DNA from: Methylobacterium sp. 2A
GTDB lineage: Bacteria > Pseudomonadota > Alphaproteobacteria > Rhizobiales > Beijerinckiaceae
Assembly: GCF_009806555.1 (NCBI RefSeq)
Contig: NZ_VUOK01000010.1
Coordinates: 1 to 64,000 of the forward strand
DNA: 64,000 bases
Reading direction: 5' to 3'
In this document: positions 1 to 7,753 of the stretch, piece by piece
Position numbering within the stretch: position 1 is the first letter of the stretch
How the letters are laid out: every line of letters begins with the position of its first letter
Position numbers and translations under genes: made by a program
The notes under the pieces: generated by a model
Seen by the model: the letters and a program-made list of their open reading frames with translations, nothing else
Databases searched by the model: none
What the model was told of the DNA's origin: nothing

Positions 1-897
1 CGTGGCCGGCTTCGGCGCGCCCAGCCGCCCGCCCAGGAACGCCGCCAGCGCCCCCAGGATCAGCGCGATCGCCGCGTAGAAGGCGCCCTGCATCGCCGCC
101 GACTTCGCCGTCGCGGCGGCGGCCTCCGCCTTCTGCTTGGCGGTGGACACCGCCTGCTCGTACTGCTTCTGGTAGTCGTCGATCTGCGCCCGCGCCTGGT
201 CGGGCGTGATCCCCTGCGCCTTGGCCAGCGCGTCCGCGGCCCGGCTCCTGGCCTGCTCCTTCTGCGCCGGGTCGCCGGTCAGCACCGCGCGCACCGCCGC
301 CACCGCCGCGTCCCGGGCCGCCTGCGGATCCTGGCCGGCGGATTGCTCGCGCACCCTCTGCTCGATGCCCTCGAGCGGGTTGGAGATCTTCGACAGCGAC
401 GGCGCGGCGGCCTGGGCGGCCGTCTGGACCGTGCCGCCGACGAGGTTGCTCGCGCCGCCCAGCACGCCCGAGACCGTGCTGAGCGTGCCGCCGACCAGCC
501 CGCTGGCCGCCGAGGTCAGCAGGTAGAGCACCACGAGCGTGGTGACCGCCCAGGAGACCAGCCCGTGGAGCGCGGCCGCGCCCGGCAGGGGCTTGCCCGA
601 GAGGCGGCCGGCGATCAGGCCGCCGGCCAGCGAGGCGACGAGGCCCGAGGCGACGAACCAGAGGCCCGCGCCGAGCGAGACGGTCGAGGCCGAGGGGTTG
701 TCGGCGGCCGTGGTGCCGACCGAGGCCAGCCCCACCCCCACGCCGACGAGGTTGACGATCACCTGCGTGACCAGCGCCGTCGCCGCACCGGCGAAGATCG
801 CGCCCCAGGATACCTCGTTGAGCAGCAAGGCCCGCGTGTCAGCCTGTGCGGCTGTCGTGGCGAGCGGGGGAACAGTCGTCTGGAGGGTCACTCTCAT
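1..897 (-). CDS. PhnA-like / TIGR04086-type multi-helix membrane protein (3' end beyond window)
   Basis: The reading frame is open from an ATG at 897 to the window edge (299 codons), so the C-terminus is missing. The product begins MRVTLQTTVPPLATT and has a hydrophobic segment right after it (WGAIFAGAATALVTQVIV). More Gly/Ala-rich membrane segments follow, then a soluble Gln/Lys-rich stretch (around EQAVSTAKQKAEAAA), then another membrane helix (YAAIALILGALAAFLGG). This layout matches the small membrane proteins often labelled PhnA-like in Methylobacterium. That name is historical and implies no phosphonate chemistry. The neighbours are CsbD stress proteins on the same strand, so a role in envelope stress is a guess only. 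Confidence 0.75.
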   Translation of the reverse strand, partial: MRVTLQTTVPPLATTAAQADTRALLLNEVSWGAIFAGAATALVTQVIVNLVGVGVGLASVGTTAADNPSASTVSLGAGLWFVASGLVASLAGGLIAGRLSGKPLPGAAALHGLVSWAVTTLVVLYLLTSAASGLVGGTLSTVSGVLGGASNLVGGTVQTAAQAAAPSLSKISNPLEGIEQRVREQSAGQDPQAARDAAVAAVRAVLTGDPAQKEQARSRAADALAKAQGITPDQARAQIDDYQKQYEQAVSTAKQKAEAAAATAKSAAMQGAFYAAIALILGALAAFLGGRLGAPKPAT

Positions 898-940
898 ACT
901 CCGGGTCGTTGGTCGTTCGAAGTTGCGGCCTGCTACCGGC

Positions 941-1447
941 TCAGTCGCGGGTCGCGTTGACGAGCAGGCCCAGACCGAAGCCGACGGCGCCGGCGATGAG
1001 CAGGGAGGCGAGCGGGTACGCGGCGACTTGGCCGCTCACACCGCGGGCGCCGTGACGCAGGGCGTGGGCACCGCGCTCATAGGCCTCCTCGGCGTAGTCG
1101 GAGGCGTCGTCCGCCGCGCCGCGCACGGACCGCCGGGCACGGACAAGGTGATCCTCGGCGGCGCCCTGCGCACGGCGCGCGCGGTCCTCAACGTCGTCGG
1201 GGTCGACGAGACCGCCCACGGCTTCGCGGATCCGGCCGCCGATGTCGCGCGCGGTGTCGGCGACATGCTCGGCGGCGTCGCGGACGGTGTCCTTGGCCTG
1301 GCCATAGAAATTCTCGGCCGTGCCGGCCGCCTCGCGGGCACGGCCCTCGGCCGCGTTCTGTTTCGAGCCGGTGAGATCACCGACGGCCCCCTGAACCTTG
1401 CCGCCGAATTCCTTGGCTGCACCCGTGATCCGATCCGTGTCGACCAT
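941..1447 (-). CDS. CsbD-family stress protein with C-terminal membrane anchor
   Basis: A 168-aa product. The N-terminus (MVDTDRITGAAKEFGGKVQG, then VGDLTGSK) is a recognisable CsbD domain. The middle is a long charged, Ala-rich amphipathic region of the DUF883/ElaB kind. The C-terminus has one hydrophobic helix (LASLLIAGAVGFGLGLLV), which probably anchors the protein in the inner membrane. CsbD proteins are general-stress proteins of unknown biochemical activity. The gene lies between another CsbD gene and a membrane protein on the same strand, so the three may form a stress cluster. I did not find a convincing EcfG promoter directly upstream. Confidence 0.85.
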   Translation of the reverse strand: MVDTDRITGAAKEFGGKVQGAVGDLTGSKQNAAEGRAREAAGTAENFYGQAKDTVRDAAEHVADTARDIGGRIREAVGGLVDPDDVEDRARRAQGAAEDHLVRARRSVRGAADDASDYAEEAYERGAHALRHGARGVSGQVAAYPLASLLIAGAVGFGLGLLVNATRD

Positions 1448-1509
1448 GTCGCTCTCCTGTCTGTTCGCGTGTTGTGGAACACCCCGTCGGACCGTTCCGG
1501 GTGGGGGCG

Positions 1510-1683
1510 TCAGCCGCGCTTCGGCCTTGCGGGTTGGGAAGGGCCGAGATTCGGGGCCTTGGCGTCCCGCTTCTGCCGCCGGCCCTCAGCCTCGACCCGG
1601 GCATCGCCGGTGAGCTTGCCGAGGGCTTCTTTCACCGAGCCTTTGCGGTGCTCGGCGGAAGATGAATTTCTGTCTTCGGCCAT
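1510..1683 (-). CDS. Small CsbD-family stress protein
   Basis: A short product of about 57 aa beginning MAEDRNSSSAEHRKGSVKEA, followed by LGKLTGDARVEAEG, the CsbD signature. It is hydrophilic, with a Lys/Arg-rich tail. I chose the ATG at 1683 because a GGA lies 8 nt upstream. An in-frame ATG at 1698 has no visible ribosome binding site. CsbD proteins accumulate in the general stress response, and their activity is unknown. The gene is about 60 bp upstream of the larger CsbD gene on the same strand. Confidence 0.8.
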   Translation of the reverse strand: MAEDRNSSSAEHRKGSVKEALGKLTGDARVEAEGRRQKRDAKAPNLGPSQPARPKRG

Positions 1684-1748
1684 GGCTGATCCGTGCATTT
1701 TCGAGAAACCGCCACACCGACGATAAAATGACTAGTCCTCACCTATCT

Positions 1749-2108
1749 TCAATGAGCAAAACATACTGGTAAATCGATCATTTTGTTCCGGAGCGGCGCA
1801 AGGAAAAACCGGTCCCCGCCCCAGATGACTGCCTCGCCCCGCATGGGGACTCCGATCTTGCGGTCGAGTGTGGCAGCGTGATCGCGCACGGTTTTGCGCG
1901 ACGGATCGCGGTTTCGGGCGAAGGCCCCGTCGTCGAGGTCGGAGCAGACCGAGTTCAGGATCTGCCGCACGCGCGCCGGCAGATCACCGACATGGGCGTC
2001 CGGCCGGTTCGCATCCGAGCTGCGCAGATTGGCGCGCTCCTCGATCAGCCCTCGGCTCGGGCCGGCGATGATCTGCCGAAGTTCCTGCCTGTCCACGTCC
2101 GCCGTCAC
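1749..2108 (-). CDS. Hypothetical protein behind an EcfG-like promoter
   Basis: A 119-aa product from a GTG at 2108 (first residues TADVDRQELRQIIAG). I recognise no domain. It is hydrophilic with several DR/RD pairs. An upstream in-frame ATG at 2183 would overlap the -35 of a GGAAC-N16-GGTT promoter-like element (2157-2181). The GTG at 2108 lies about 45 nt downstream of the expected transcription start and has an AGGGG about 9 nt upstream, so I prefer it. If the promoter is real, the gene belongs to the general stress regulon. Overlapping frames on the other strand look less protein-like. Confidence 0.5.
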   Translation of the reverse strand: MTADVDRQELRQIIAGPSRGLIEERANLRSSDANRPDAHVGDLPARVRQILNSVCSDLDDGAFARNRDPSRKTVRDHAATLDRKIGVPMRGEAVIWGGDRFFLAPLRNKMIDLPVCFAH

Positions 2109-2156
2109 GGCTCGCCCCTGCCTTTGCGTGCCGCAACCTCTTTGGCAGCGAGCAAG

Positions 2157-2181
2157 AACCGGTTGCGCAAAAGGCGGTTCC
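2157..2181 (-). promoter_or_regulatory. EcfG-type (general stress) promoter candidate
   Basis: On the minus strand GGAAC (2181-2177) and GGTT (2160-2157) are separated by 16 nt. The alphaproteobacterial EcfG consensus is GGAAC-N16/17-CGTT, so there is one mismatch in the -10. It points to the hypothetical gene ending at 1749. Confidence 0.45.
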
Positions 2182-2317
2182 AAAATTTATGTTCAGATCC
2201 TGGTATGCGCGTATCATTGACGCGGGCTTCAGCGACCAAAGATTGATGCTACCCAGCGAGAGGACGCGATAAACGGTCCTGCGCGCTGCAAGTCCGAACG
2301 ATGGTGAGCCTTCCGCC

Positions 2318-2986
2318 GTGCAGCATGTCGCCGAACAATGCCGTTCGCCCGTCCCCGACGCCGTCATGATTTCGTTCGCGAGTACCGAGCTCGGGAGAGA
2401 ACTTCGATTTTTCTACCCAGAAGCTGCAGATCTGGACGAGGGCTCCCCTTTGGCTGTCGCGGTGCGGCGTCTGTCCGAGGCGCTGGACGCGGCTGAGACG
2501 CGTCTGGAGCGCTGTTTTTCGGCCGACCTCATCGAAGCGGCGCCACATCTTCGCCGATACGCGCTGTCGTTGACCCGCAACGCAACGGAGAGCGAAGACC
2601 TGGTCCAGTTCACCCTGCTCAAGGCCTGGGAACATCGTAGCAGTTACAGGCCCGGCACCGGCCTGAGAGCGTGGCTCTTCACGATCCTGCGCAACGGCCA
2701 CCTCAACGGCCGATTGAAGTACCCCAGAGAGATTCCCGACCCGGAGGGCAGGCACGCGGCAAGTCTATCCTGTCTGGCGGATCAGGAGCACCGCCTCGAC
2801 GTTCAGGATGTCCAGCAAGCGCTCGACCGGCTCGACCCGGCCCAGCGGGAGGCGCTGCTCCTCATCGCCATCGAGGATCTGACCTACGAGGTCGCCGCTG
2901 CGCGGATCGGCTGCCCGCCCGGGACAGTGAAGAGCCGGGTCAGCCGCGCCCGCGACCGGCTCGCCGCCGAACTCGGAGACGCTTGA
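2318..2986 (+). CDS. ECF-type RNA polymerase sigma factor
   Basis: A 222-aa product with sigma-70 region 2 (around PHLRRYALSLTRN, SEDLVQ, TGLRAWLFTILRN) and region 4 (LDPAQREALLLIAIEDLTYE, then GTVKSRVSRAR). There is no region 1 or 3, as expected for the extracytoplasmic-function family. The first 60 residues are an unusual N-terminal extension, so translation may start later: an in-frame ATG lies at 2366, while 2318 is a GTG. It resembles EcfG-related sigma factors of Rhizobiales, which are released by PhyR-NepR, but no phyR or nepR gene is adjacent. Stress genes with EcfG-like promoters occur at both ends of the window, so it could serve them. Confidence 0.85.
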   Translation: MQHVAEQCRSPVPDAVMISFASTELGRELRFFYPEAADLDEGSPLAVAVRRLSEALDAAETRLERCFSADLIEAAPHLRRYALSLTRNATESEDLVQFTLLKAWEHRSSYRPGTGLRAWLFTILRNGHLNGRLKYPREIPDPEGRHAASLSCLADQEHRLDVQDVQQALDRLDPAQREALLLIAIEDLTYEVAAARIGCPPGTVKSRVSRARDRLAAELGDA

Positions 2987-3127
2987 TCGGCCTCCCGGAC
3001 GAAAGTTCAGGACAGGTACGTCGAAGCGAAACCGTTGATCCCGCCCTCGTCGTCACGGGCGAACGCGCACGACGTTTCCGAGATGCGGCTCTTCGGCCGA
3101 CTCGACCGAGATCCTTGTCTGAAACGC

Positions 3128-3148
3128 AAAAAGCCCCGGACGCGGGGT
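3128..3148 (-). terminator. Rho-independent terminator downstream of the displaced tRNA end
   Basis: Read on the minus strand, a CCCCG/CGGGG hairpin is followed by a run of five T. It lies about 50 bp beyond the CCA end of the tRNA fragment at 3200-3250, where a native tRNA terminator would be. This marks the left side as the original tRNA flank. Confidence 0.6.
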
Positions 3149-3199
3149 CCAGGGTCTCGAAACCTGCATAGCCGGTCCCGATAAGAGCACACCGGATTT

Positions 3200-3250
3200 T
3201 GGTAGCGAGGGAGGGATTTGAACCCCCGACACAAGGATTATGATTCCTCG
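3200..3250 (-). other. Attachment site: displaced 3' fragment of a CAU-anticodon tRNA
   Basis: On the minus strand this carries an anticodon arm (GAGGA, loop ATCATAA, TCCTT), a 5-nt variable loop, a T-arm (GGGGG TTCAAAT CCCTC), the 3' acceptor strand CCTCGCT, discriminator A, and an encoded CCA. The 5' acceptor strand that should pair (AGCGAGG) and the D-arm are absent: upstream bases do not fold as a tRNA. This is what integration into a tRNA-Met/Ile(CAU)-type gene leaves at one end. The integrase starts about 180 bp away. The intact tRNA copy should lie at the other end of the element, and I do not see it in this window. Confidence 0.75.
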
Positions 3251-3427
3251 TGACGGGCGGTTTTGGGCTCCATCCGGGCGCATCGACATGCACGGGAAAA
3301 CGACGAAGCCCAGGTATTTATCGTATTCGATCAAGGATCTGGCAAGGGAAGCTTGGTAGCGGAGGGGATGAGCCCGGGCGGCGATCCGCCCGAGAACGTC
3401 CGCCCGAGATCCGCCCGAGCCGCTCGC

Positions 3428-4954
3428 ATGCCCGTCAAACTCACCGAGGCCCTGGTCAAGCAGGGGATCGCCGACGCCGTCCCCAAGGGCCGGGCGTACG
3501 ACCTGATCGACGCCGGCTGCCCCGGGCTGCTGATGCGCGTCGGGCCCCGTGGGGTGAAGTACGCATTCAAGTTCGAATCCGGACATCGGACGCACAGGCT
3601 GACTCTCGGCTCGACCGACATGCTCCGGCTCGCCGATGCGCGCGCGATCGCCACGGAGGCCAGGCGCCGGCTCGTCGACCGGCTCGGGGTCCCGGACGAC
3701 CGCTGGCTGGAGGGCCGGCTCCGGCAGATGCACAAGCTCCCCCCGAAGGAGCCGAACCCGGCGCCTCGGGACCCCGCCCTCGTCGAGGCTTGGGAGGACC
3801 AGATCCAGCGAGCCGGCGAGTGGACCTGGGAGGAGGCCCTTGCGGCGTTCCTGGCGGAGGTCGCGCGCACCAGGCGGTCGGCCACGTACACGGACTACCG
3901 GAAGCTGCTCCACTCGCCCGAGCTCGCGACCTTTGCCGGACGGCGGGTCCGGCGCATCACGATCGAGGACCTCGCGACGGTCGTCCACGCGGTGCATGCC
4001 AGCGGCCGAGAGCGACACGCCGAGCACTTGGCGTCCGTCCTGAGACCAATGTGGAGCTACCTGGCGCGGCATGAGCACCGAAAGCGCTCCGGCGTCGAGG
4101 CCGGTATCCCCACCCTGCGGGCGCCCGAGCGGACGCCGGGCGACAAGCTGCGGGCGAACGGTAAGGTCCCGGGCGGGTATACGGCCAAGCCCGGCGAGAT
4201 CGGGCGCATCCTGGCGGTGGCCCGGACCGGCGTCCTCAATCCGACGGTCGCCTCGGCCCTTCAGCTTCTCGTCCTGACCGGGCAGCGGCGGCGTCCCGTC
4301 GTCGAGGCCCTGGTCAAGGATTTCGTCCCGTGGGAGGAAGTGCCCGGCTGGGGCGTTTGGTCGATGGGACCTGCGCACCGGAAGACCGCGGCCAAGCGCG
4401 GGGACAAGCATAGGCACGCCCTGCCGCTGCCCCCGGCCCTGTGGGATCTCGTGCAGCAGCAGATGGCTCGGGCCACGGCCGCCGGGAGCGCTTTCCTATT
4501 CCCGCAGGTCCGGGCGGCCCGGATCGGCGCCGCTTTCGGTGGCCACCTTTCCGATGCGGCGATCAATCACAGGATCCTCGACATGGGCATCGCCGCCTCA
4601 CCGCACGACCTCCGCCGCGGGCTGTCGACGGTCTGTCAGGCGACGCTCAGGATCCCGCGCGACACGGTCAAGATGATCCTTGACCACAATGAGGGCTACA
4701 GGAGCGACGACGTCCTGGAGCGCCATTACACCGATGACGATCGTCTCGACATCAAGCAGCCCCTCATGGCGCGTTGGTGCGCGTGGGCGGATGAGCAGGC
4801 CGCGGCCGCCGCCTCGGCGCTCCCCCCGGCCATCGAGCTCGGCGCCGAGTTAGCCCGTCGGCGCCGGGAGCGCGAGCTCGCCGGCAAGGGCAAGCGGAGC
4901 AAGCCCGAGGCGGGGGAGGAGGACATACCCGAGGAGCTCGCCACCGCCGCGTAG
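3428..4954 (+). CDS. Tyrosine recombinase (tRNA-targeting integrase)
   Basis: A 508-aa product starting MPVKLTEALVKQGIADAVPK, the usual beginning of DUF4102/P4-type integrases. The first domain (CPGLLMRVGPRGVKY, HRLTLGS) is the arm-binding DUF4102 fold. A SAM-like core-binding domain follows. The catalytic domain shows the Arg in TGQRRRPV, HDLRR (His-x-x-Arg), ILDH, and the nucleophile Tyr in ERHYT. An open frame extends upstream to 3263, but the ATG at 3428 matches the family start. The displaced tRNA end just upstream is the likely attachment site. The Lys/Glu-rich C-terminal tail after residue 450 is outside the catalytic fold. Confidence 0.9.
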   Translation: MPVKLTEALVKQGIADAVPKGRAYDLIDAGCPGLLMRVGPRGVKYAFKFESGHRTHRLTLGSTDMLRLADARAIATEARRRLVDRLGVPDDRWLEGRLRQMHKLPPKEPNPAPRDPALVEAWEDQIQRAGEWTWEEALAAFLAEVARTRRSATYTDYRKLLHSPELATFAGRRVRRITIEDLATVVHAVHASGRERHAEHLASVLRPMWSYLARHEHRKRSGVEAGIPTLRAPERTPGDKLRANGKVPGGYTAKPGEIGRILAVARTGVLNPTVASALQLLVLTGQRRRPVVEALVKDFVPWEEVPGWGVWSMGPAHRKTAAKRGDKHRHALPLPPALWDLVQQQMARATAAGSAFLFPQVRAARIGAAFGGHLSDAAINHRILDMGIAASPHDLRRGLSTVCQATLRIPRDTVKMILDHNEGYRSDDVLERHYTDDDRLDIKQPLMARWCAWADEQAAAAASALPPAIELGAELARRRRERELAGKGKRSKPEAGEEDIPEELATAA

Positions 4955-5130
4955 CCCAGGGATAACCCCTATCCTGCCGGTCGCCCCCCCCTTGCCCGGC
5001 CGGTCCAGATGCCCGAGTTTGCCGCCATGAACACGCTCCTCCGCATAGGCAAACGCCCCTTGGCCTGAGGCCAGCCACCGCCGCCGGGACGCCCCGGCCG
5101 GCACGCGTTCCCCTATGCCCGGAGGCCGCC

Positions 5131-5691
5131 ATGACGGTCTGGTTCACGTCCGATACCTATTTCGGCCACGTCGGTATCCTCGGATCGAGGATGGCCCGGC
5201 CCCGCCCCTTCAAGTCGATCGAGGAGCACGACGAGGTCCTCGTGGCGCGCTGGAACGGCCGCGTCCGCCCGGGCGACCAAGTCTGGCATCTCGGCGACTT
5301 CGCCTACGGCGCGTCAGCCGAGAGGTGCCGGGACATCTTCTCGCGCCTCGCCGGCAAGAAGCACCTGGTGTGGGGCAACCACGACAACGCGCGGGAGAAG
5401 GCACTGTCTTGGGCAAGCCAGCAGGAGCGGGCTCTCGTCACGGTCGACGGCGTCTCAATGGTCCTGGGGCACTACGCGCAGCGCGTGTGGTACGGCATGC
5501 ACCGAGGCGACCTGCACCTCTACGGGCACTCGCACGGCAGCCTGCCCGGTACGTCGGCGAGCCTGGACGTCGGGGTCGATTGCTGGGCCTGGGCCCCCGT
5601 CCAGCTCAGCGAAATCCGGGAGGCCCTGGCGGAGACGGCCGCCCGGAAGGCGGGGGCAAAGGCGGCCGCCGCCCTTGCCGAAGCGGCGTAG
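5131..5691 (+). CDS. Calcineurin-like metallophosphoesterase (phage/element type) with altered metal site
   Basis: A 186-aa single-domain phosphoesterase of the kind common in phages and islands. Motifs in order: FTSDTYFGH (residues 5-13), GDFA, GNHD, VLGHYA and GHSHG. Motif I is normally D-x-H. Here it is Asp8-Thr9-Tyr10, so the metal-ligand His is replaced by Tyr. All other metal-binding motifs are intact. The substrate is unknown; relatives hydrolyse phosphomono- or diesters. It follows the integrase by 176 bp on the same strand. The start has a GGAGG about 8 nt upstream. It may be impaired or have altered metal preference. Confidence 0.85.
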   Translation: MTVWFTSDTYFGHVGILGSRMARPRPFKSIEEHDEVLVARWNGRVRPGDQVWHLGDFAYGASAERCRDIFSRLAGKKHLVWGNHDNAREKALSWASQQERALVTVDGVSMVLGHYAQRVWYGMHRGDLHLYGHSHGSLPGTSASLDVGVDCWAWAPVQLSEIREALAETAARKAGAKAAAALAEAA

Positions 5692-5800
5692 ATGAGGCGG
5701 TAAGGTCAGGCTGCCACGATGGGGCATGCCCTGGCGCACCCGCACCGCCCGACCCATCAGCCACCGGTTCCACGAGGCCGATCCCGACGGACGGCCGCCG

Positions 5801-6220
5801 ATGAAGTTCGTCGCCCGCCGGATCCCGGCTGGGGAGAAATTTTACGACCGGCCGCTCTGGAAGCACGTCAAGCTCCCCCCGTTTGACAAGAAAACGCTGG
5901 TCGTCCTGGCGTCCACCTGCGATGCCTGGGAGGCCCGGCTGCCCGAGGAGACGGAGGTCTCGGCCTTCGTCCTCAATTTCTTTGCCTGGCCGGACGACAT
6001 CGAGATCCGGCTGTCCGACGACAAGATGCACGGGGCAATCAACAGGTGCTTCTCCGTCGTCGCGCTCACGCGGCACACCGCATCGGCTGTGTGGGGCGGC
6101 TCCGAGAAGAACGGATTCGAGCAGCTCGCCGACGACATCTACGCCTGCCGAGAGGTCCGGGCCGCCCCGGACATCGACGCGCTCCACTCCCTGACGCCCC
6201 AGGCGCAAGAGCTCCGCTAG
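5801..6220 (+). CDS. Hypothetical protein of the integrated element
   Basis: A 139-aa product from the ATG at 5801 (MKFVARRIPAGEKFYDRPLW). An in-frame ATG at 5726 would add 25 low-complexity Arg-rich residues, which I consider unlikely to be translated. It is soluble and acidic, with a conserved-looking core (LVVLASTCDAWEARL, SAFVLNFFAWPDDIEIRL). I recognise no family. It follows the phosphoesterase in the same direction. Its stop lies 17 bp from the stop of the opposite-strand gene at 6237, so the two are convergent. Confidence 0.65.
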   Translation: MKFVARRIPAGEKFYDRPLWKHVKLPPFDKKTLVVLASTCDAWEARLPEETEVSAFVLNFFAWPDDIEIRLSDDKMHGAINRCFSVVALTRHTASAVWGGSEKNGFEQLADDIYACREVRAAPDIDALHSLTPQAQELR

Positions 6221-6236
6221 GGCCCGGGGCGGCCCG

Positions 6237-6479
6237 TCAGACTCGGGCGGGCAGGCGGATGAGCGCGAGCTGGAAGATCTCGCCCAGGGTGTAGTGCGGC
6301 CCCGCCACGGCCCGCTGCACGTCCTCGGCTAGGCGAGGGATTTCGGGCATTGTGGACGCAGAGACCTGCACCATCAGCCGGGCCCGGCGCCGGCGCAGAT
6401 CGCGACGCTCGGGCACGCCATGGATGCGCGCCTTACGGAGCTGGCGGTCGAACTCGTCGATGATGATCCTGGTGGTCAT
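6237..6479 (-). CDS. Small hypothetical protein
   Basis: An 80-aa product starting MTTRIIIDEFDRQLRKARIH. It is highly basic in the middle (RRDLRRRRARLM) and ends in a more hydrophobic stretch (YTLGEIFQLALIRLPARV). No family is recognised. The open frame continues far upstream, but the ATG at 6479 gives a sensible protein and clears the neighbouring gene. It is the last gene of a leftward run in the element (10298 to 6237). Confidence 0.55.
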   Translation of the reverse strand: MTTRIIIDEFDRQLRKARIHGVPERRDLRRRRARLMVQVSASTMPEIPRLAEDVQRAVAGPHYTLGEIFQLALIRLPARV

Positions 6480-6520
6480 GGGCCATCCTACGTCGTCGAG
6501 GTTGCGTGTAGGTGAATGGG

Positions 6521-7029
6521 TCAGTCCACGCCCTCGGCCAGCTCCTCGACGTCGGGCACGAACAGCCGGACGTCGGTGACGCCGGTGTAGCCCATGACGA
6601 GCGCCTTCTCGTAGACCTTCCGGGGGGTGTCGTGGATCACGACGGTTGCGCTGACGATCGTCTTCCAGTTCGCCCGGGATCCTCCGGACGTGACGTTCCC
6701 GGACAGGAGCACGATGCCGTCGCCCAGCTTGGCTCCGGAGTCGCGATCGAAGGCGCGGGCGATGAGGCGGCCCGCTACCTCGACCGGCGACCGCCAGCTG
6801 TCCTTGTCGATGTCGCACTGCATGGACACGGTGTCCGGCTCCCCGTGCCATCCCACCCGTAAGACCTCTTCAGGGCGGCTCGGACGATGGCCTCGTTGCG
6901 AGCGTCGACCCGCCATGCGCTGGCTTCCCACCGGCCGCCCATGTCCTTGATCCGGCGGTTAAAGTTGAGGTTCGCGTGCGGGGTCTGGACGATGAGGTTG
7001 ATACCGTCATGCGTGATCTGAATGGCCAT
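6521..7029 (-). pseudogene. Element gene interrupted by an apparent -1 frameshift
   Basis: Two overlapping frames read as one protein. The first begins MAIQITHDGINLIVQTPHAN and continues to KRSYGWDGTG. The second continues from EPDTVSMQCDIDKDSW to the end (DVEELAEGVD). Joining them needs a single -1 shift at a run of four G (minus strand, 6844-6841), giving about 169 aa. Either a G was lost, the base call at the run is wrong, or ribosomes slip there. Upstream of the run the second frame, and downstream of it the first, look random, which supports one gene. No function is recognised. The N-terminal part (RIKDMGGRWEASAWRVDA) resembles small phage proteins that compare an expected and an observed surface. 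Confidence 0.55.
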
Positions 7030-7144
7030 GTCGGCGTGCTCCGAGATCTGCCCGCGAGGTCGGGCGGTGGGTAGGCCCCTCGACGGGTCGCCCCGGATTG
7101 AGGCGGCCGGTGGAGGGGCCGGAGGCGTGGGCCTCCGGCGGTGC

Positions 7145-7315
7145 TCAGCTGCTGCAGGCGCAGTCGATGCAGACGAACAACCGCTCGGGGTGCCGTTCCA
7201 GGAAGACGCCCTCGCCTAGATCGAGGGCCTCGTTGCACCAGGGGCAGAGGAACTCGCGCACCTGTCCGTCGTCGTCGTCTCGATTGCGATCAAGGTCCTC
7301 GACGTAGCGGGGCAT
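7145..7315 (-). CDS. Zinc-ribbon-like microprotein (56 aa)
   Basis: A 56-aa product starting MPRYVEDLDRNRDDDDG. Two Cys pairs, CPWC and CIDC, lie about 27 residues apart and form a likely zinc knuckle. A third cysteine follows near the end (CACSS). Translation is coupled to the gene before it: the stop of that gene and this start overlap as TGATG. Small single zinc-ribbon proteins of this kind are frequent in phages and islands. It could bind nucleic acid or a partner protein, but nothing identifies the target. Confidence 0.65.
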   Translation of the reverse strand: MPRYVEDLDRNRDDDDGQVREFLCPWCNEALDLGEGVFLERHPERLFVCIDCACSS

Positions 7316-7695
7316 CACTCGTCCTCCCCGTCGTCGTAGGGCCCGTACATCCCCCAGATCTCCGCCACGTCATCCTCGGGCAGCATGTCGATGGCGGCCT
7401 TGAGGGCGGGCACTCCCTCCAGGATCCGGAGCTTGTCCACGGCCGCGTCGCTCTCGGCCCAAAGCTCCTCGTGTGAGCTCTCGTGTGTGTGCCGGACGTC
7501 GTGGTCGACCCTGGCGGTCGTCGCCCGGAGTTCCTGCCCGAGGTGGGCGGCGAATCGGGCGACCTGCTCGGCGAGGGGACCCTGCCCGGCGGCGACGGCG
7601 GCAGCATGGGCGTTCACCAGGGCCTGGGGATCGTCGATGTTGATGAGGCCCTGCATCAGGGCGGGGATGGCGGTGTCGGAGGCGGGCTCGATCAT
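7315..7695 (-). CDS. Hypothetical acidic helical protein
   Basis: A 126-aa product starting MIEPASDTAIPALMQGLINI, with a GGAG ribosome binding site about 11 nt upstream. It is mostly predicted helix, rich in Ala, Glu and His, with an acidic tail (YGPYDDGEDE). No domain is recognised. It is followed with TGATG overlap by the zinc-ribbon microprotein and preceded by the ParB-like gene, 58 bp away, so the three probably form one transcript. Confidence 0.65.
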   Translation of the reverse strand: MIEPASDTAIPALMQGLINIDDPQALVNAHAAAVAAGQGPLAEQVARFAAHLGQELRATTARVDHDVRHTHESSHEELWAESDAAVDKLRILEGVPALKAAIDMLPEDDVAEIWGMYGPYDDGEDE

Positions 7696-7753
7696 GGGGG
7701 CGATCTCCTGTGACGGGGGATCCGGGGCGACCGGGCGGCCGCTCCGGCGGGGG

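Noticed and set aside
1478-1500. EcfG promoter upstream of the larger CsbD gene
   Set aside because: GGAAC is present, but no CGTT-like -10 lies at 16 or 17 nt.
539-1726. Long rightward frame over the CsbD and membrane protein genes
   Set aside because: It is an antisense shadow: the leftward frames contain recognisable CsbD domains and membrane helices, while this product is low-complexity.
3200-3280. Complete tRNA gene on the minus strand
   Set aside because: The 5' acceptor strand and D-arm are missing; only the part from the anticodon arm to the CCA is present.
3053-4417. 454-codon leftward frame opposite the integrase
   Set aside because: Antisense to a clear tyrosine recombinase, with Arg/Pro-rich composition and no domain.
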